Shown in pieces: positions 25,050 to 32,847 of a stretch of DNA of 64,000 nucleotides. The DNA is from Massilia eurypsychrophila. Its GTDB lineage: Bacteria; Pseudomonadota; Gammaproteobacteria; Burkholderiales; Burkholderiaceae_D. Below the pieces are notes generated by a model. That model was not told the DNA's origin and searched no databases. It saw nothing but the letters and a program-made list of their open reading frames with translations. The position numbers and the translations under genes are program-made. Every line of letters begins with the position of its first letter. Position 1 is the first letter of the stretch. The stretch is from assembly GCF_002760655.1 (NCBI RefSeq), contig NZ_PDOC01000017.1, positions 1 through 64,000 on the forward strand. The letters are read 5' to 3'.

Positions 25050-26081
25050 CTATGACTGGGCCAGATCCGCTTCGCTGGTGAACGCGTCGGCGAAGAATTC
25101 CTCAGCCGGCAACTTGCCCAGTGCAACGTAATCGCGCCGCGCCGAATCGACGACGATAGGCGAGCCGCAGGCATACACCTGGTGGCCCGACAGGTCGGGC
25201 AGGTCTTGCAGCACGGCAGCGTGGACGAAGCCGGTGCGCCCGCTCCAGCGGTCTTCCGGCAAGGGATCGGAGACCACCGGCACGTAGCGGAAATTCGGCA
25301 AAATCATCGCCCATTGCTCGCACAGCTCGTTCATGTACAGGTCGTGCGGCCGACGCCCGCCCCAGTACAGGCTGACATGGCGCGACGACTTCAGGTGGAT
25401 CAGGTGTTCGACCAGCGCCTTGACGGGCGCAAATCCGGTGCCCGACGCCAGCAGCACGATCGGCTTGTCCGATTCCTCGCGCAGGAAAAAGGTGCCGTGC
25501 GGACCCTCGAAGCGCAAGATGTCGCGCTCCTTCATCGTATTGAAGACATGATCGGTGAACAGGCCGCCCGGCATGTGGCGCACGTGCAAGGTCAGCGGAG
25601 AGTCGAGGCTGCTTGGCGCATTGGCCATGCTGTAGCTGCGCCGCTTGCCGTCCTTGAGCAGGAATTCCACATACTGGCCGGCGCGGTAGGCCAGCGCTTC
25701 GTTGGCCGGCAGCTGCAGGCTCATGATGATGACGTCCGGCGCCACCTTGTCGAGCTTGGCCACGCGCGACGGCATCTTGCGCACCGGATACTCGGTGCTG
25801 CCCGACACTTCGCGCGCTTCGATCACCAGGTCCGACGAGGCGAGGGCGCAGCAAAACAGCGAAAAGCCGTCGGCCGCTTCCTGCTCCGACAGCGCGCGCT
25901 GCTGGTGCGCCTTGTGCGTCACCTGGCCTTCGACGACCTTGCCCTTGCACGAACCGCAGGCGCCATTCTTGCAGCCGTACGGCAGGCCGATGCCGGAGCG
26001 GATCGCCGCCGACAGGACGGTTTCGTCCGTCTCGCACTCGAAGCGATGCCCGCTGGGCTGGACAGTGATCTGGAAAGTCAT
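25050..26081 (-). CDS. ferredoxin-type NAD(P)H-flavin reductase (CDP-6-deoxy-glucoseen reductase-like)
   Basis: This 343-residue protein has an N-terminal plant-type 2Fe-2S domain (GCKNGACGSCKG with a fourth Cys in LFCCAL) followed by an FAD domain (RSYSMANAP) and an NAD domain (VLLASGTGFAPVKALVEH, YACGSP). It passes electrons from NAD(P)H via FAD to the iron-sulfur centre. In betaproteobacteria this stand-alone gene is annotated after the deoxysugar enzyme AscD, but there are no such sugar genes here, so the partner is unknown. GAGGA lies before the ATG. It is divergent from the epimerase gene with only 12 bp between the two starts. Confidence 0.87.
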   Translation of the reverse strand: MTFQITVQPSGHRFECETDETVLSAAIRSGIGLPYGCKNGACGSCKGKVVEGQVTHKAHQQRALSEQEAADGFSLFCCALASSDLVIEAREVSGSTEYPVRKMPSRVAKLDKVAPDVIIMSLQLPANEALAYRAGQYVEFLLKDGKRRSYSMANAPSSLDSPLTLHVRHMPGGLFTDHVFNTMKERDILRFEGPHGTFFLREESDKPIVLLASGTGFAPVKALVEHLIHLKSSRHVSLYWGGRRPHDLYMNELCEQWAMILPNFRYVPVVSDPLPEDRWSGRTGFVHAAVLQDLPDLSGHQVYACGSPIVVDSARRDYVALGKLPAEEFFADAFTSEADLAQS

Positions 26082-26093
26082 ACAATCCTCAAC

Positions 26094-26999
26094 ATGAAGA
26101 ACACGATAAAACTAAAAACAGCGCAAAAAATTGGCTTGCCGCGCCTCTTGATCGTCGGCTGCGGTGATGTCGGCATGCGCCTGTTGCCGCTGGTGCGCGA
26201 CCGTTTCCGCGTGTTTGCCGTCACCAGCAACCCGGAACGGCGCGCCGAACTGCGCGCGGCCGGCGCGATTCCGATCGTCGCCGACCTCGACCGGCCCGCC
26301 AGCCTGCAGCGCCTGGCGCGGCTGGCGCCGAACGTGATCCACCTGGCGCCGCCGCAAGGCGACGGCAGCCTCGACCGGCGCACGCGCAACCTGACCGCCA
26401 TTCTACCTGACGGTGCCAGGCTGGTTTATGTCAGCACTACCGGGGTGTACGGCGATTGCCAGGGCGCCTTGATCGATGAGACGCGCCCGGTTGCGCCGCA
26501 CAATGCGCGCGCGCGGCGCCGGGTCGACGCCGAGCGCGTGCTGCGCGACTGGGCGCGGCGGGCGCACGCGCGCCTGGCGATCGTGCGCGCGCCCGGCATC
26601 TACGCGCGCGAACGGCTGCCGCTGGCGCGCTTGCAGCAGGGCACGCCGGCGTTGATCGCGCAGGACGACGTCTACACCAACCACATCCACGCCGACGACC
26701 TGGCCGGCATCGTTGCGCTGGCGCTGTTTCGGGCGTTGCCGGGACGGGTGTACCACGCCGTCGACGACACCCACATGCTGATGGGCGACTATTTCGACAG
26801 CGTAGCCGATGCGTTCGGCCTGACGCGCCCGCCGCGGGTGGCGCGCGCCGAGCTAGCCGCCGAGGTGTCGCCGATCAAGCTGTCGTTCATGTCTGAATCG
26901 CGCCGCATCAGCAATGGCCGCATCAAGAGCGAACTGGGCGTGCGGCTGCGCTATCCCGAGGTGCTCGGCGCGCTGGCGCGGATGGCGCTGTTAAAATGA
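26094..26999 (+). CDS. NAD-dependent epimerase/dehydratase family protein
   Basis: This 301-residue extended-SDR protein has a Rossmann motif LLIVGCGDVGMRLLPL and an YeeZ-like domain (LVYVSTTGVYGDCQG, VRAPGIYARERLP, NHIHADDLAGIVALAL). The usual YxxxK pair is not obvious; the region reads NARARRRVDAER, so normal epimerase chemistry is doubtful. No ribosome site is evident. The start lies only 12 bp from the divergent reductase start. Confidence 0.78.
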   Translation: MKNTIKLKTAQKIGLPRLLIVGCGDVGMRLLPLVRDRFRVFAVTSNPERRAELRAAGAIPIVADLDRPASLQRLARLAPNVIHLAPPQGDGSLDRRTRNLTAILPDGARLVYVSTTGVYGDCQGALIDETRPVAPHNARARRRVDAERVLRDWARRAHARLAIVRAPGIYARERLPLARLQQGTPALIAQDDVYTNHIHADDLAGIVALALFRALPGRVYHAVDDTHMLMGDYFDSVADAFGLTRPPRVARAELAAEVSPIKLSFMSESRRISNGRIKSELGVRLRYPEVLGALARMALLK

Positions 27000-27022
27000 C
27001 GCCCTAATTAAGGAAAAGCACC

Positions 27023-27271
27023 ATGACCTACGAAGAATACCTGGACGAAGTAACCACCATCCTCACCGAGCTTTACGACCTGGAGGACGCCGCCGCGATC
27101 AAGCTGGTGGTCGACGCGCAAGACGCGGAGTTTTTCGTCCAGCATGACGACAAGCCGGAGATGTGCACGCTCGAGCAAGCCAAGAAGGATGCCGTCACCT
27201 TGTTCGAGGCCAAGCAGAACAAGTCGCAGACCCAGAAGAAGCAGCAGCAGCGGGTGCGCGAAAAGAAATAA
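27023..27271 (+). CDS. conserved small hypothetical protein
   Basis: This 82-residue soluble protein starts with an acidic helical segment (YEEYLDEVTTILTELYDLED) and ends in a Gln/Lys-rich basic tail (KSQTQKKQQQRVREKK). AAGGA lies before the ATG. It follows the epimerase gene by 23 bp and may be co-transcribed. Similar proteins are common in Oxalobacteraceae but have no assigned role. Confidence 0.7.
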   Translation: MTYEEYLDEVTTILTELYDLEDAAAIKLVVDAQDAEFFVQHDDKPEMCTLEQAKKDAVTLFEAKQNKSQTQKKQQQRVREKK

Positions 27272-27275
27272 GCGG

Positions 27276-30155
27276 TCAGAACTTCAGCGTGGCGCCAAAC
27301 GTCACGTAGCGTCCCACCGCATCGTAATTTTGCGGGAAGGTATTGCCGCTGTTGGTGAAAGTGGTGCCGATGGTGCCGCCGACGATCGGCGCCTGCTTGT
27401 TGGCCACGTTGTTGACGCTGACGGCCAGCCGCAGCATCTTGCGGACATTCCACGCCGCGCTGATGTCGACATAGTGATACGCGGCGATTTTTGCAAACGC
27501 CGGCAAGAAGTCGGTGCCGCCAGGCTCCTCCATGACCCCACTCAGATAGCGCCAGTTGTAGCCGAGCGAAAAGGCGCCGATTGTCCACGTGGTGCGCTGG
27601 TTGAACTTGCGCTTGGGGAGCGGCGCGCCGCACGCCACGCTATAGAAGCCGAGACAGTTGCGCTCGATCGACGCCGGGGTGGGGCGGAACGTGAAACGTT
27701 GCACCTGGTTGAAGCCGCCGCTGAAGTCGACGCTGCCCAGGCTCGCCGTGTTGATCCGATACGCAATATTCGCGTCCACCCCGCTGGTACTTTGCGCACC
27801 CAGGTTCGACAGCGCGGTGCGGATCCCCTTGGCCTCGACACCATTGAAGGTACCGTTGATCGTGTTTCGCCCGATTAACGCGCAGGAGGCATTCAGCGCC
27901 AGGCTCGGATTGAAGGCGGTGCTGTAGCAGCCGTCGAGGATGTCGGTGGTGGTCGGGCTCGAGATGGCCTGGTCGATGTTGATCTTGTAGTAGTCGACCG
28001 TCAGCGACAGCTTCGGCGCCGGCTGCCACACAAAACCGATCGTCCTGGTCTTGGCCTGTTCGGGCCCCAGTTCACGGTTGCCGCCGCTCTGGATATTGAT
28101 CTGGCTGGAAGACGGCCCCGGCAGGCTGCCGATCTCCGCTTGCGGCACGCCGGTCAGCCGGCACAGGTTCGACAGGGTGCCCGCCACTGCCGATGCTGCC
28201 TGGCTGATGCGGTTGCCCTGGCAAGGATCGACCGCCAGGTTCGACAAACTGGGCATGACCGGCGCGAACAATTCGTTGACATTCGGCGCGCGCGTCGCCT
28301 TCTGCACCATGCCGCGCAAGCGTAGCGACTTGACCGGCGCCCATTCGCCGCCGTATTTCCAGCTGCCATACTCATGCGACGTGCCGGTCGTCGAAAATGC
28401 CGTGTGCCGGTAGCCCAGCTCCAGGTTAAGCGTCTTGATGAAAGGCTTGTCGCTGACCAGCGGCACCAGCATCTCGAGCGCATACTCCCTGAGCCTGAAC
28501 ACGCCCGCGCGGTCCGGTGTCGTCGCCACATTGCCGAGCACTTCACCGGCAACTTGCAACGCAGGATCGGATAGCGTGGAGGCCTGCACCTTGCGCTGCT
28601 CCAGCGACAACGCCAGCGTGACCGGCTGCGCCGCAAACGGGCTCGCCAGCCGTTGTCCCAGCTTGCCCGATAGCGACACTGCCCCGACGTCCTGTTGCAC
28701 CGATTGCTGCAGCAGTGTGCGCAGGCTGATGAAACCGAGCTGAGCCGGCGTGATCGAACCGGCGCTGCCGAACACGTCCAGCGGCACGCAGCCGTTGGCA
28801 GGGTTGACGCAGCTGGTGCGGTTCAGCGCGTTCAGCGCCTGCACCACTTTCGACTGCGATCCCCAGTTGCGGCGCACCTGCTCCTGATCGACCTTGCCGC
28901 GGCTCCAGTACGCGTCGTAGCTCCAGTCGTTGGCAACCTCGCCCTTCAGCCCGATGTTGTACTGCAGCGTCTTGCTGTCGAAGTTGAAGTAGCGTGGCCC
29001 CAGTTCGACGAAGCGGCGGTTGATCAGCATCGGGACGATGGTGGGATTTCCTTCGACGCAGCTGGCAGCCGGGATGGCGCGCCGCGCACACAGCTGCTGG
29101 CGCGCTTGCGCCGGTATGAACGGGTTACCGATCGGCACGCTATAAGTGCTGCCGAACGTGCCCGTCTCGGCCAGCACGGCGCCGACCTTGCTGCGCGTGT
29201 AAAACAATTCCGCGTAAGCTTCGACGTGCTCGTTGAACTTAAAGTTACCTAGCGCAGTGGCTTGAGTGCGATCTAGGCCAGTCTGATAATAAGTAGGCGG
29301 GTTGGCGTTGTAGAGCTGAACCGGTTGCACCAGGGCGCCGCTGGCCGGGTCGATCTGCCACGTCCCCGCCAGCGCATCGGTGCCGCAACAACTACGGGGG
29401 ACCGAAAATGCCGACGGCACAGTGGTAGCCGAACCTGTGGCCGCGCCCGTGACCGAATTCAGGCTGGTGATGGCGTAGCTGCGCTCGCCCTGGGTCAGCG
29501 GGTCGGCCGTGGTCTTGCCCACGCTGAGCACAACGTTGCCGCGCTTGTCTGCAAGGTTGGTGCCGATCGTCAGGTCGGTGCGACGGCGCCTGGCGTCGTG
29601 TTCCTCGGTGGTGGCGCCGTAGGACGTGGTGAGGTCGACGCCGGTAAAGTTGCGGTTCAGATAGAAGTTGACCACGCCCGACACCGCGTCGGCGCCGTAC
29701 ACGACTGACGCGCCGCCCGTCATCAGGTCAACCCGGCTGATCAGGGCAAGCGGGATCGAGTTTGTGTCCACCGCACCAGCCAGATTGAACGGCACCAGCC
29801 GTCGGCCGTTGATCAGCACCAGCGTGCGGTTGGGCCCCAGTCCGCGCAGGTCGATGGTGGCACCGCCGAGGTTGCCGTTATTGGTGCCAGGGCCGATAGC
29901 CGGCACGGCCGCCGGCAAGTTCTTGAAGAACTCCTCGACGGCAACTGGTTGCGCAGATCGAATCTCTGCGGCGGTTACCGACGATATCGGGCTGTTGGAA
30001 ATGGTGCCCGCACTGGTGATCCGTGTTCCCGTGACGTGCACGACGGCCATGTCTTCCTGCGCCAGCAGCGGCGGTGCGACGACAATGAGACCGAGGATGG
30101 CGCTGCCGGAAAACATCTGCCGAAGCGCGCCTGACAACACCTTTTCTCGGAACAT
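27276..30155 (-). CDS. TonB-dependent outer-membrane receptor
   Basis: The 959-residue protein has a signal peptide (about residues 1-32), a plug domain (VTGTRITSAGTISNSPISSV, TIDLRGLGPNRTLVLINGRRLVP, DAVSGVVNFYLN) and a 22-strand barrel ending in the aromatic FGATLKF. The domain pattern fits large receptors that import carbohydrates, peptides or siderophore complexes. No substrate-specific neighbour is visible. ATG 30155 is used; the upstream part of the frame has no signal sequence. The 300 bp upstream hold no gene. Confidence 0.88.
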   Translation of the reverse strand: MFREKVLSGALRQMFSGSAILGLIVVAPPLLAQEDMAVVHVTGTRITSAGTISNSPISSVTAAEIRSAQPVAVEEFFKNLPAAVPAIGPGTNNGNLGGATIDLRGLGPNRTLVLINGRRLVPFNLAGAVDTNSIPLALISRVDLMTGGASVVYGADAVSGVVNFYLNRNFTGVDLTTSYGATTEEHDARRRRTDLTIGTNLADKRGNVVLSVGKTTADPLTQGERSYAITSLNSVTGAATGSATTVPSAFSVPRSCCGTDALAGTWQIDPASGALVQPVQLYNANPPTYYQTGLDRTQATALGNFKFNEHVEAYAELFYTRSKVGAVLAETGTFGSTYSVPIGNPFIPAQARQQLCARRAIPAASCVEGNPTIVPMLINRRFVELGPRYFNFDSKTLQYNIGLKGEVANDWSYDAYWSRGKVDQEQVRRNWGSQSKVVQALNALNRTSCVNPANGCVPLDVFGSAGSITPAQLGFISLRTLLQQSVQQDVGAVSLSGKLGQRLASPFAAQPVTLALSLEQRKVQASTLSDPALQVAGEVLGNVATTPDRAGVFRLREYALEMLVPLVSDKPFIKTLNLELGYRHTAFSTTGTSHEYGSWKYGGEWAPVKSLRLRGMVQKATRAPNVNELFAPVMPSLSNLAVDPCQGNRISQAASAVAGTLSNLCRLTGVPQAEIGSLPGPSSSQINIQSGGNRELGPEQAKTRTIGFVWQPAPKLSLTVDYYKINIDQAISSPTTTDILDGCYSTAFNPSLALNASCALIGRNTINGTFNGVEAKGIRTALSNLGAQSTSGVDANIAYRINTASLGSVDFSGGFNQVQRFTFRPTPASIERNCLGFYSVACGAPLPKRKFNQRTTWTIGAFSLGYNWRYLSGVMEEPGGTDFLPAFAKIAAYHYVDISAAWNVRKMLRLAVSVNNVANKQAPIVGGTIGTTFTNSGNTFPQNYDAVGRYVTFGATLKF

Positions 30156-30451
30156 ATTGATGTGCCCCCAAGTTCTAGTGACCTGCCGGCGGCCGCGCCA
30201 GCGGACAGCACCTCGGCGGCTGTGACGAGGCGCCAGTACCAAAAGGATAAGAGCATGCGCTCCAGGCCGTCGTCAATTCGCAGTTATGCTAGGTAAATAG
30301 TCATACTTGCAACTAGTAGCTTCAGGTGCTGAGGAAAGTGCGCGCGCCGAATGCGCGGCGGCACACGATTGACATTCGTCAAGCTGAAAATACGCCTCAG
30401 CCCTATTGTGAGTAATGTCTTTCCAGATCTTTCGACATGTGATAGCTGTCC
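30156..30451. other. intergenic region between the TonB receptor and a small gene
   Basis: About 295 bp, more A+T-rich than the sequence to the left. It must hold the promoter of the receptor and of the divergent small gene. No repeat or clear operator was recognised. Confidence 0.4.
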
Positions 30452-30712
30452 ATGGACCGTCAAATTACAAATCCAACCAAGGAACAGGTGCGCGCTTACA
30501 TGCTGGGGCGCGAAGCTGACCGCCGCCCGCCGCCGGCGCCGGCGGAAATCCGCCGCCAGCTCGGCTGGCGGCTCGCCCCGGCCGAACCCGCACCGACGGC
30601 CGTGCAGCTTTATCTGCTTCCCTCCACCTTGGGCCAGCTCGGCATCCAGTTCCTGCTCGACTGCCTGGTCACCTCTTCGCGTGCCATCGGCGCCGCTCGA
30701 GCTCGCAAATAA
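30452..30712 (+). CDS. small hypothetical protein
   Basis: This 86-residue protein has a polar, Pro/Arg-rich N-terminal half (RPPPAPAEIRRQLGWRLAPAE) and a hydrophobic C-terminal segment (LPSTLGQLGIQFLLDCLV) that may touch the membrane. It reads as a coherent Oxalobacteraceae-type small protein but I recognise no family. There is no convincing ribosome site before ATG 30452. Confidence 0.5.
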   Translation: MDRQITNPTKEQVRAYMLGREADRRPPPAPAEIRRQLGWRLAPAEPAPTAVQLYLLPSTLGQLGIQFLLDCLVTSSRAIGAARARK

Positions 30713-30871
30713 GCCTCGCTTAAGAAAACCCCAAGTCCGGTGTGTATCATTTCTTTATCAATTGCAGCCATTTAAATAACGGCTGGATTGGCAGGTACGC
30801 CATCATTTAATCCAGTACGGCGAACGCGCGCGAAGCCGGCGCGGTTCGTCATTTTTCGAAAGACTCCGGAC

Positions 30872-31138
30872 ATGGCCAAGACACTCCCGACTACAGCTTG
30901 CTACTATCCCGACAACCTGCTCGACGCGATTATCGCGAAGTTGAAGCTGAAGAACGATGCCGCGCTGTCGCGCGCATTGAAAGTAGCGCCGCCAGTGATC
31001 AGCAAGATCCGTCACCGGACCTTGCCGATCGGGGCCACCATTTTGTTGCGCATGCACGACGTCAGTGATTTCAGCATCCGCGAGTTACGCGCGCTGATGG
31101 CAAGCCCAAAGAAATTCAACACGTCGTCGGCGGCATGA
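30872..31138 (+). CDS. small helix-turn-helix-like protein
   Basis: This 88-residue protein has a central stretch that looks like a Cro/XRE-type helix-turn-helix (IAKLKLKNDAALSRALKVAP-PVISKIRH). It may act as a DNA-binding regulator. It is convergent with the GRDP-like gene next to it; the two stops are 12 bp apart. ATG 30872 is taken because the residues before it are low-complexity and basic. Confidence 0.6.
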   Translation: MAKTLPTTACYYPDNLLDAIIAKLKLKNDAALSRALKVAPPVISKIRHRTLPIGATILLRMHDVSDFSIRELRALMASPKKFNTSSAA

Positions 31139-31149
31139 AGGTGGCAATC

Positions 31150-31833
31150 CTACGCCGCGGCGCCTGCCAAGGTAGGGCGAACGTGTGATAAGTTTGTCGT
31201 TGGAAGATTGGCCATGTTACGCCCCATACCAAGTCCGTCTGTCGAACTCGACCCTGCTCGTTGCGCCGTTGGCATGGAGTAAGCCACTTTTGCGGACGGC
31301 ATTGAGTAGGCGACCGCGGCTGGCATCGAATAGGCGACATTAGCGGAATATGCGACTCGGCCGGTGCGGACCGATAGCGTCTGCGCGTTGACGGGCATGG
31401 AGTATGCTGTGCTTGTCCGGCTTCCGAGTGCGGGCCCTGGCTCGACCTGGCTGGAATTGGCGTTGCCGTAAGTCTGCTCATACAGTTCGCGCATGCGCTC
31501 ACCGACGTTATAGTGAAATGTCAGGTCTTCTTCGCCGCGCAGCCCGACGTAAGGGAAGTGGTGGAGGAAGTAGCCAAACACTGCCTCGCAGTCAGCGGCG
31601 TACTTCATGGTATCGAGGATGTGATAATGCCAAAATACATCCACATCGAACAGCGGTGCTGCCTGCTCGTTCGGAAATTTTTTCATCAGGTACAAGAATC
31701 GGCGGTACTCAAACTCGACTTCGTCTGCATAACCACGAGTCCAGCCCTCTCCGGACTCTTCGTGCATGAGCTTCACTTTGATTGGGTCCAGGTCAAGCGC
31801 TGCGATGGGAGCAAACTGTTCCGCGATATTCAT
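31150..31833 (-). CDS. GRDP-like domain protein with C-terminal Y-S-M-P repeats (paralogue 1)
   Basis: This 227-residue protein has a conserved N-terminal domain (residues 1-125) related to the plant/fungal glycine-rich-domain protein family (DUF1399-like). Its hallmark is FDVDVFWHYHILDTMKYAADC, which matches the family's D-x-D-x-x-W-H-x-H pattern. After residue 140 the sequence changes to short tandem motifs: Y-S-M-P at residues 144, 168, 176 and 185, plus a degenerate YSAN at 162. There is no signal peptide. AGGAGA lies upstream of ATG 31833. Two FNR-type boxes lie 82 and 123 bp before the ATG. Paralogues follow at 32253 and 32848. Function unknown. Confidence 0.8.
   Translation of the reverse strand: MNIAEQFAPIAALDLDPIKVKLMHEESGEGWTRGYADEVEFEYRRFLYLMKKFPNEQAAPLFDVDVFWHYHILDTMKYAADCEAVFGYFLHHFPYVGLRGEEDLTFHYNVGERMRELYEQTYGNANSSQVEPGPALGSRTSTAYSMPVNAQTLSVRTGRVAYSANVAYSMPAAVAYSMPSAKVAYSMPTAQRAGSSSTDGLGMGRNMANLPTTNLSHVRPTLAGAAA
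31270..31407 (-). repeat. Y-S-M-P tandem motif region
   Basis: The part of the gene encoding residues 143-188 repeats a unit equivalent to VAYSMPxA four times at 8-, 9- and 24-residue spacing. It occupies the same place as the Y-C-S-Q repeats of the paralogue at 32848-33732. Confidence 0.75.
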
Positions 31834-31907
31834 GTTGATTTCTCTCCTATGAAAAATTTCCGTATTTGTAAATGGTGTTGTCGCCAGACTTTTCGGCAAC
31901 GCAACCT

Positions 31908-31921
31908 TTGACGAAAATCAA
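31908..31921 (-). promoter_or_regulatory. FNR-type box, promoter-proximal, paralogue 1
   Basis: TTGACGAAAATCAA fits TTGAY-N4-RTCAA without mismatch. Its centre is 82 bp from ATG 31833. A second box lies exactly 41 bp further upstream. No consensus -10 was found at the distance expected for class II activation, so activation or repression cannot be decided. Confidence 0.6.
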
Positions 31922-31948
31922 ATATCGAACAGTTAACAGAACGGTAGC

Positions 31949-31962
31949 TTGATAAAAATCAA
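31949..31962 (-). promoter_or_regulatory. FNR-type box, distal, paralogue 1
   Basis: TTGATAAAAATCAA is a perfect symmetrical FNR/ANR-type site. It is spaced 41 bp centre to centre from the proximal box, about four helical turns, so both would face the same side of the DNA. Confidence 0.65.
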
Positions 31963-32252
31963 AAGTAGGCCATTTTGGCGAGCGCGCGCCGAGGCGGCTT
32001 GTGAACTACCGGGGTTGAAAAGTGGGAGGTGAAGGGAAAGTGGCGTTGTACAGCTCACGGCGCTGGACGATGTGCCAGGGGAACCATGCGCGCCCAGTGA
32101 CTGCTACTCGTACGTTTTCGCAGATACCCGTAGTCGAGACTCCTACGGCAACGTCGGGAGTTAAGCGAATGAACAGATCTGCGTCGACTACTTCGGTCGT
32201 CAGATTCGACGCTTGTTCGGCTCGCGCCGCGCGGGGACGATAGAGGAGGAAC
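31963..32252. other. gap between paralogues 1 and 2 with an unassigned open frame
   Basis: No gene is called here. On the minus strand one frame stays open from about 32249 to a stop at 32006-32008 and reads like a coherent protein piece (DADLFIRLTPDVAVGVSTTG, RAWFPWHIVQRRELYNATF), but it has no ATG, GTG or TTG start. It lies directly after the shortened paralogue 2 in another frame and could be a leftover of its original C-terminus or of a separate gene. Confidence 0.35.
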
Positions 32253-32573
32253 TTAGTGCGATCGCTGGATCGCCATCGGGGTGATCTTCAGGTTCGCAGG
32301 CCGGTGCAGGAAAAATCCCAACGCGCGCTCACAGTCTTGGGCGTACCTTTTTGTCTCGACAATATGAACCCGCCAAAACCTGTCCACCTCTGCAGTGGGA
32401 GCGGCTTCCGCCCCCGGACAAATTTTCATGGTGTAAAGAAACCGGCGGTATTCGGCTTCCACCGCGTCAGCCTTCTCGGCACTCCATGCAGTGCCGGATT
32501 GGACCATCAATTTTTGCTTGATTGGCGTAAGGTCAAGTGCTGCGATTGGGGTGAAGTGTTCGCTGAAGATCAT
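32253..32573 (-). CDS. GRDP-like domain protein, short form without repeats (paralogue 2)
   Basis: This 106-residue protein aligns with the first 95 residues of its neighbours (FTPIAALDLTPIKQKLMVQSG, EVDRFWRVHIVETKRYAQDC). The second His of the W-H-x-H pattern is kept but the first is Arg (WRVH). It stops after FFLHRPANLK and has no tandem motif tail. AAGGA lies 6 bases before ATG 32573. Two FNR-type boxes upstream keep the same 41-bp spacing as in paralogue 1. It may be a truncated or trimmed copy. Confidence 0.7.
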   Translation of the reverse strand: MIFSEHFTPIAALDLTPIKQKLMVQSGTAWSAEKADAVEAEYRRFLYTMKICPGAEAAPTAEVDRFWRVHIVETKRYAQDCERALGFFLHRPANLKITPMAIQRSH

Positions 32574-32646
32574 GCCTTATCCTTTGATGATTATTTTCGG
32601 GGATCGGCAACTGTCGCAACCGCGGATGCAGGTTATCGCAGCCATC

Positions 32647-32660
32647 CTAACGAAAATCAA
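32647..32660 (-). promoter_or_regulatory. degenerate FNR-type box, proximal, paralogue 2
   Basis: CTAACGAAAATCAA keeps the right half-site and is recognisably homologous to the proximal box of paralogue 1 (TTGACGAAAATCAA). Its centre lies 80 bp from ATG 32573. Confidence 0.45.
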
Positions 32661-32687
32661 ATTTTGAACGGATCTCCTGCGTTTAGT

Positions 32688-32701
32688 TTGATCAAGGTCA
32701 A
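32688..32701 (-). promoter_or_regulatory. FNR-type box, distal, paralogue 2
   Basis: TTGATCAAGGTCAA fits TTGAY-N4-RTCAA perfectly. It is 41 bp centre to centre from the degenerate proximal box, repeating the arrangement in front of paralogue 1. Confidence 0.6.
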
Positions 32702-32847
32702 CAGCGGCGCGAGTTCGGACATTCTGAACGGTCACTAGGGGGGGAGGAGTCGACCTGTCAGGAGCCAGCTGGGAAGGCAAAAAAATCCGACCGATCTGTC
32801 GTCGACAGCCACCCGGCAAGGGGCGGCCGGCGACGACGTCGACCCGC

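Noticed and set aside
32022-32243. 73-codon plus-strand frame between paralogues 1 and 2
   Set aside because: No ribosome site and Ser/Arg/Thr-rich chance composition; the opposite strand frame is more protein-like.
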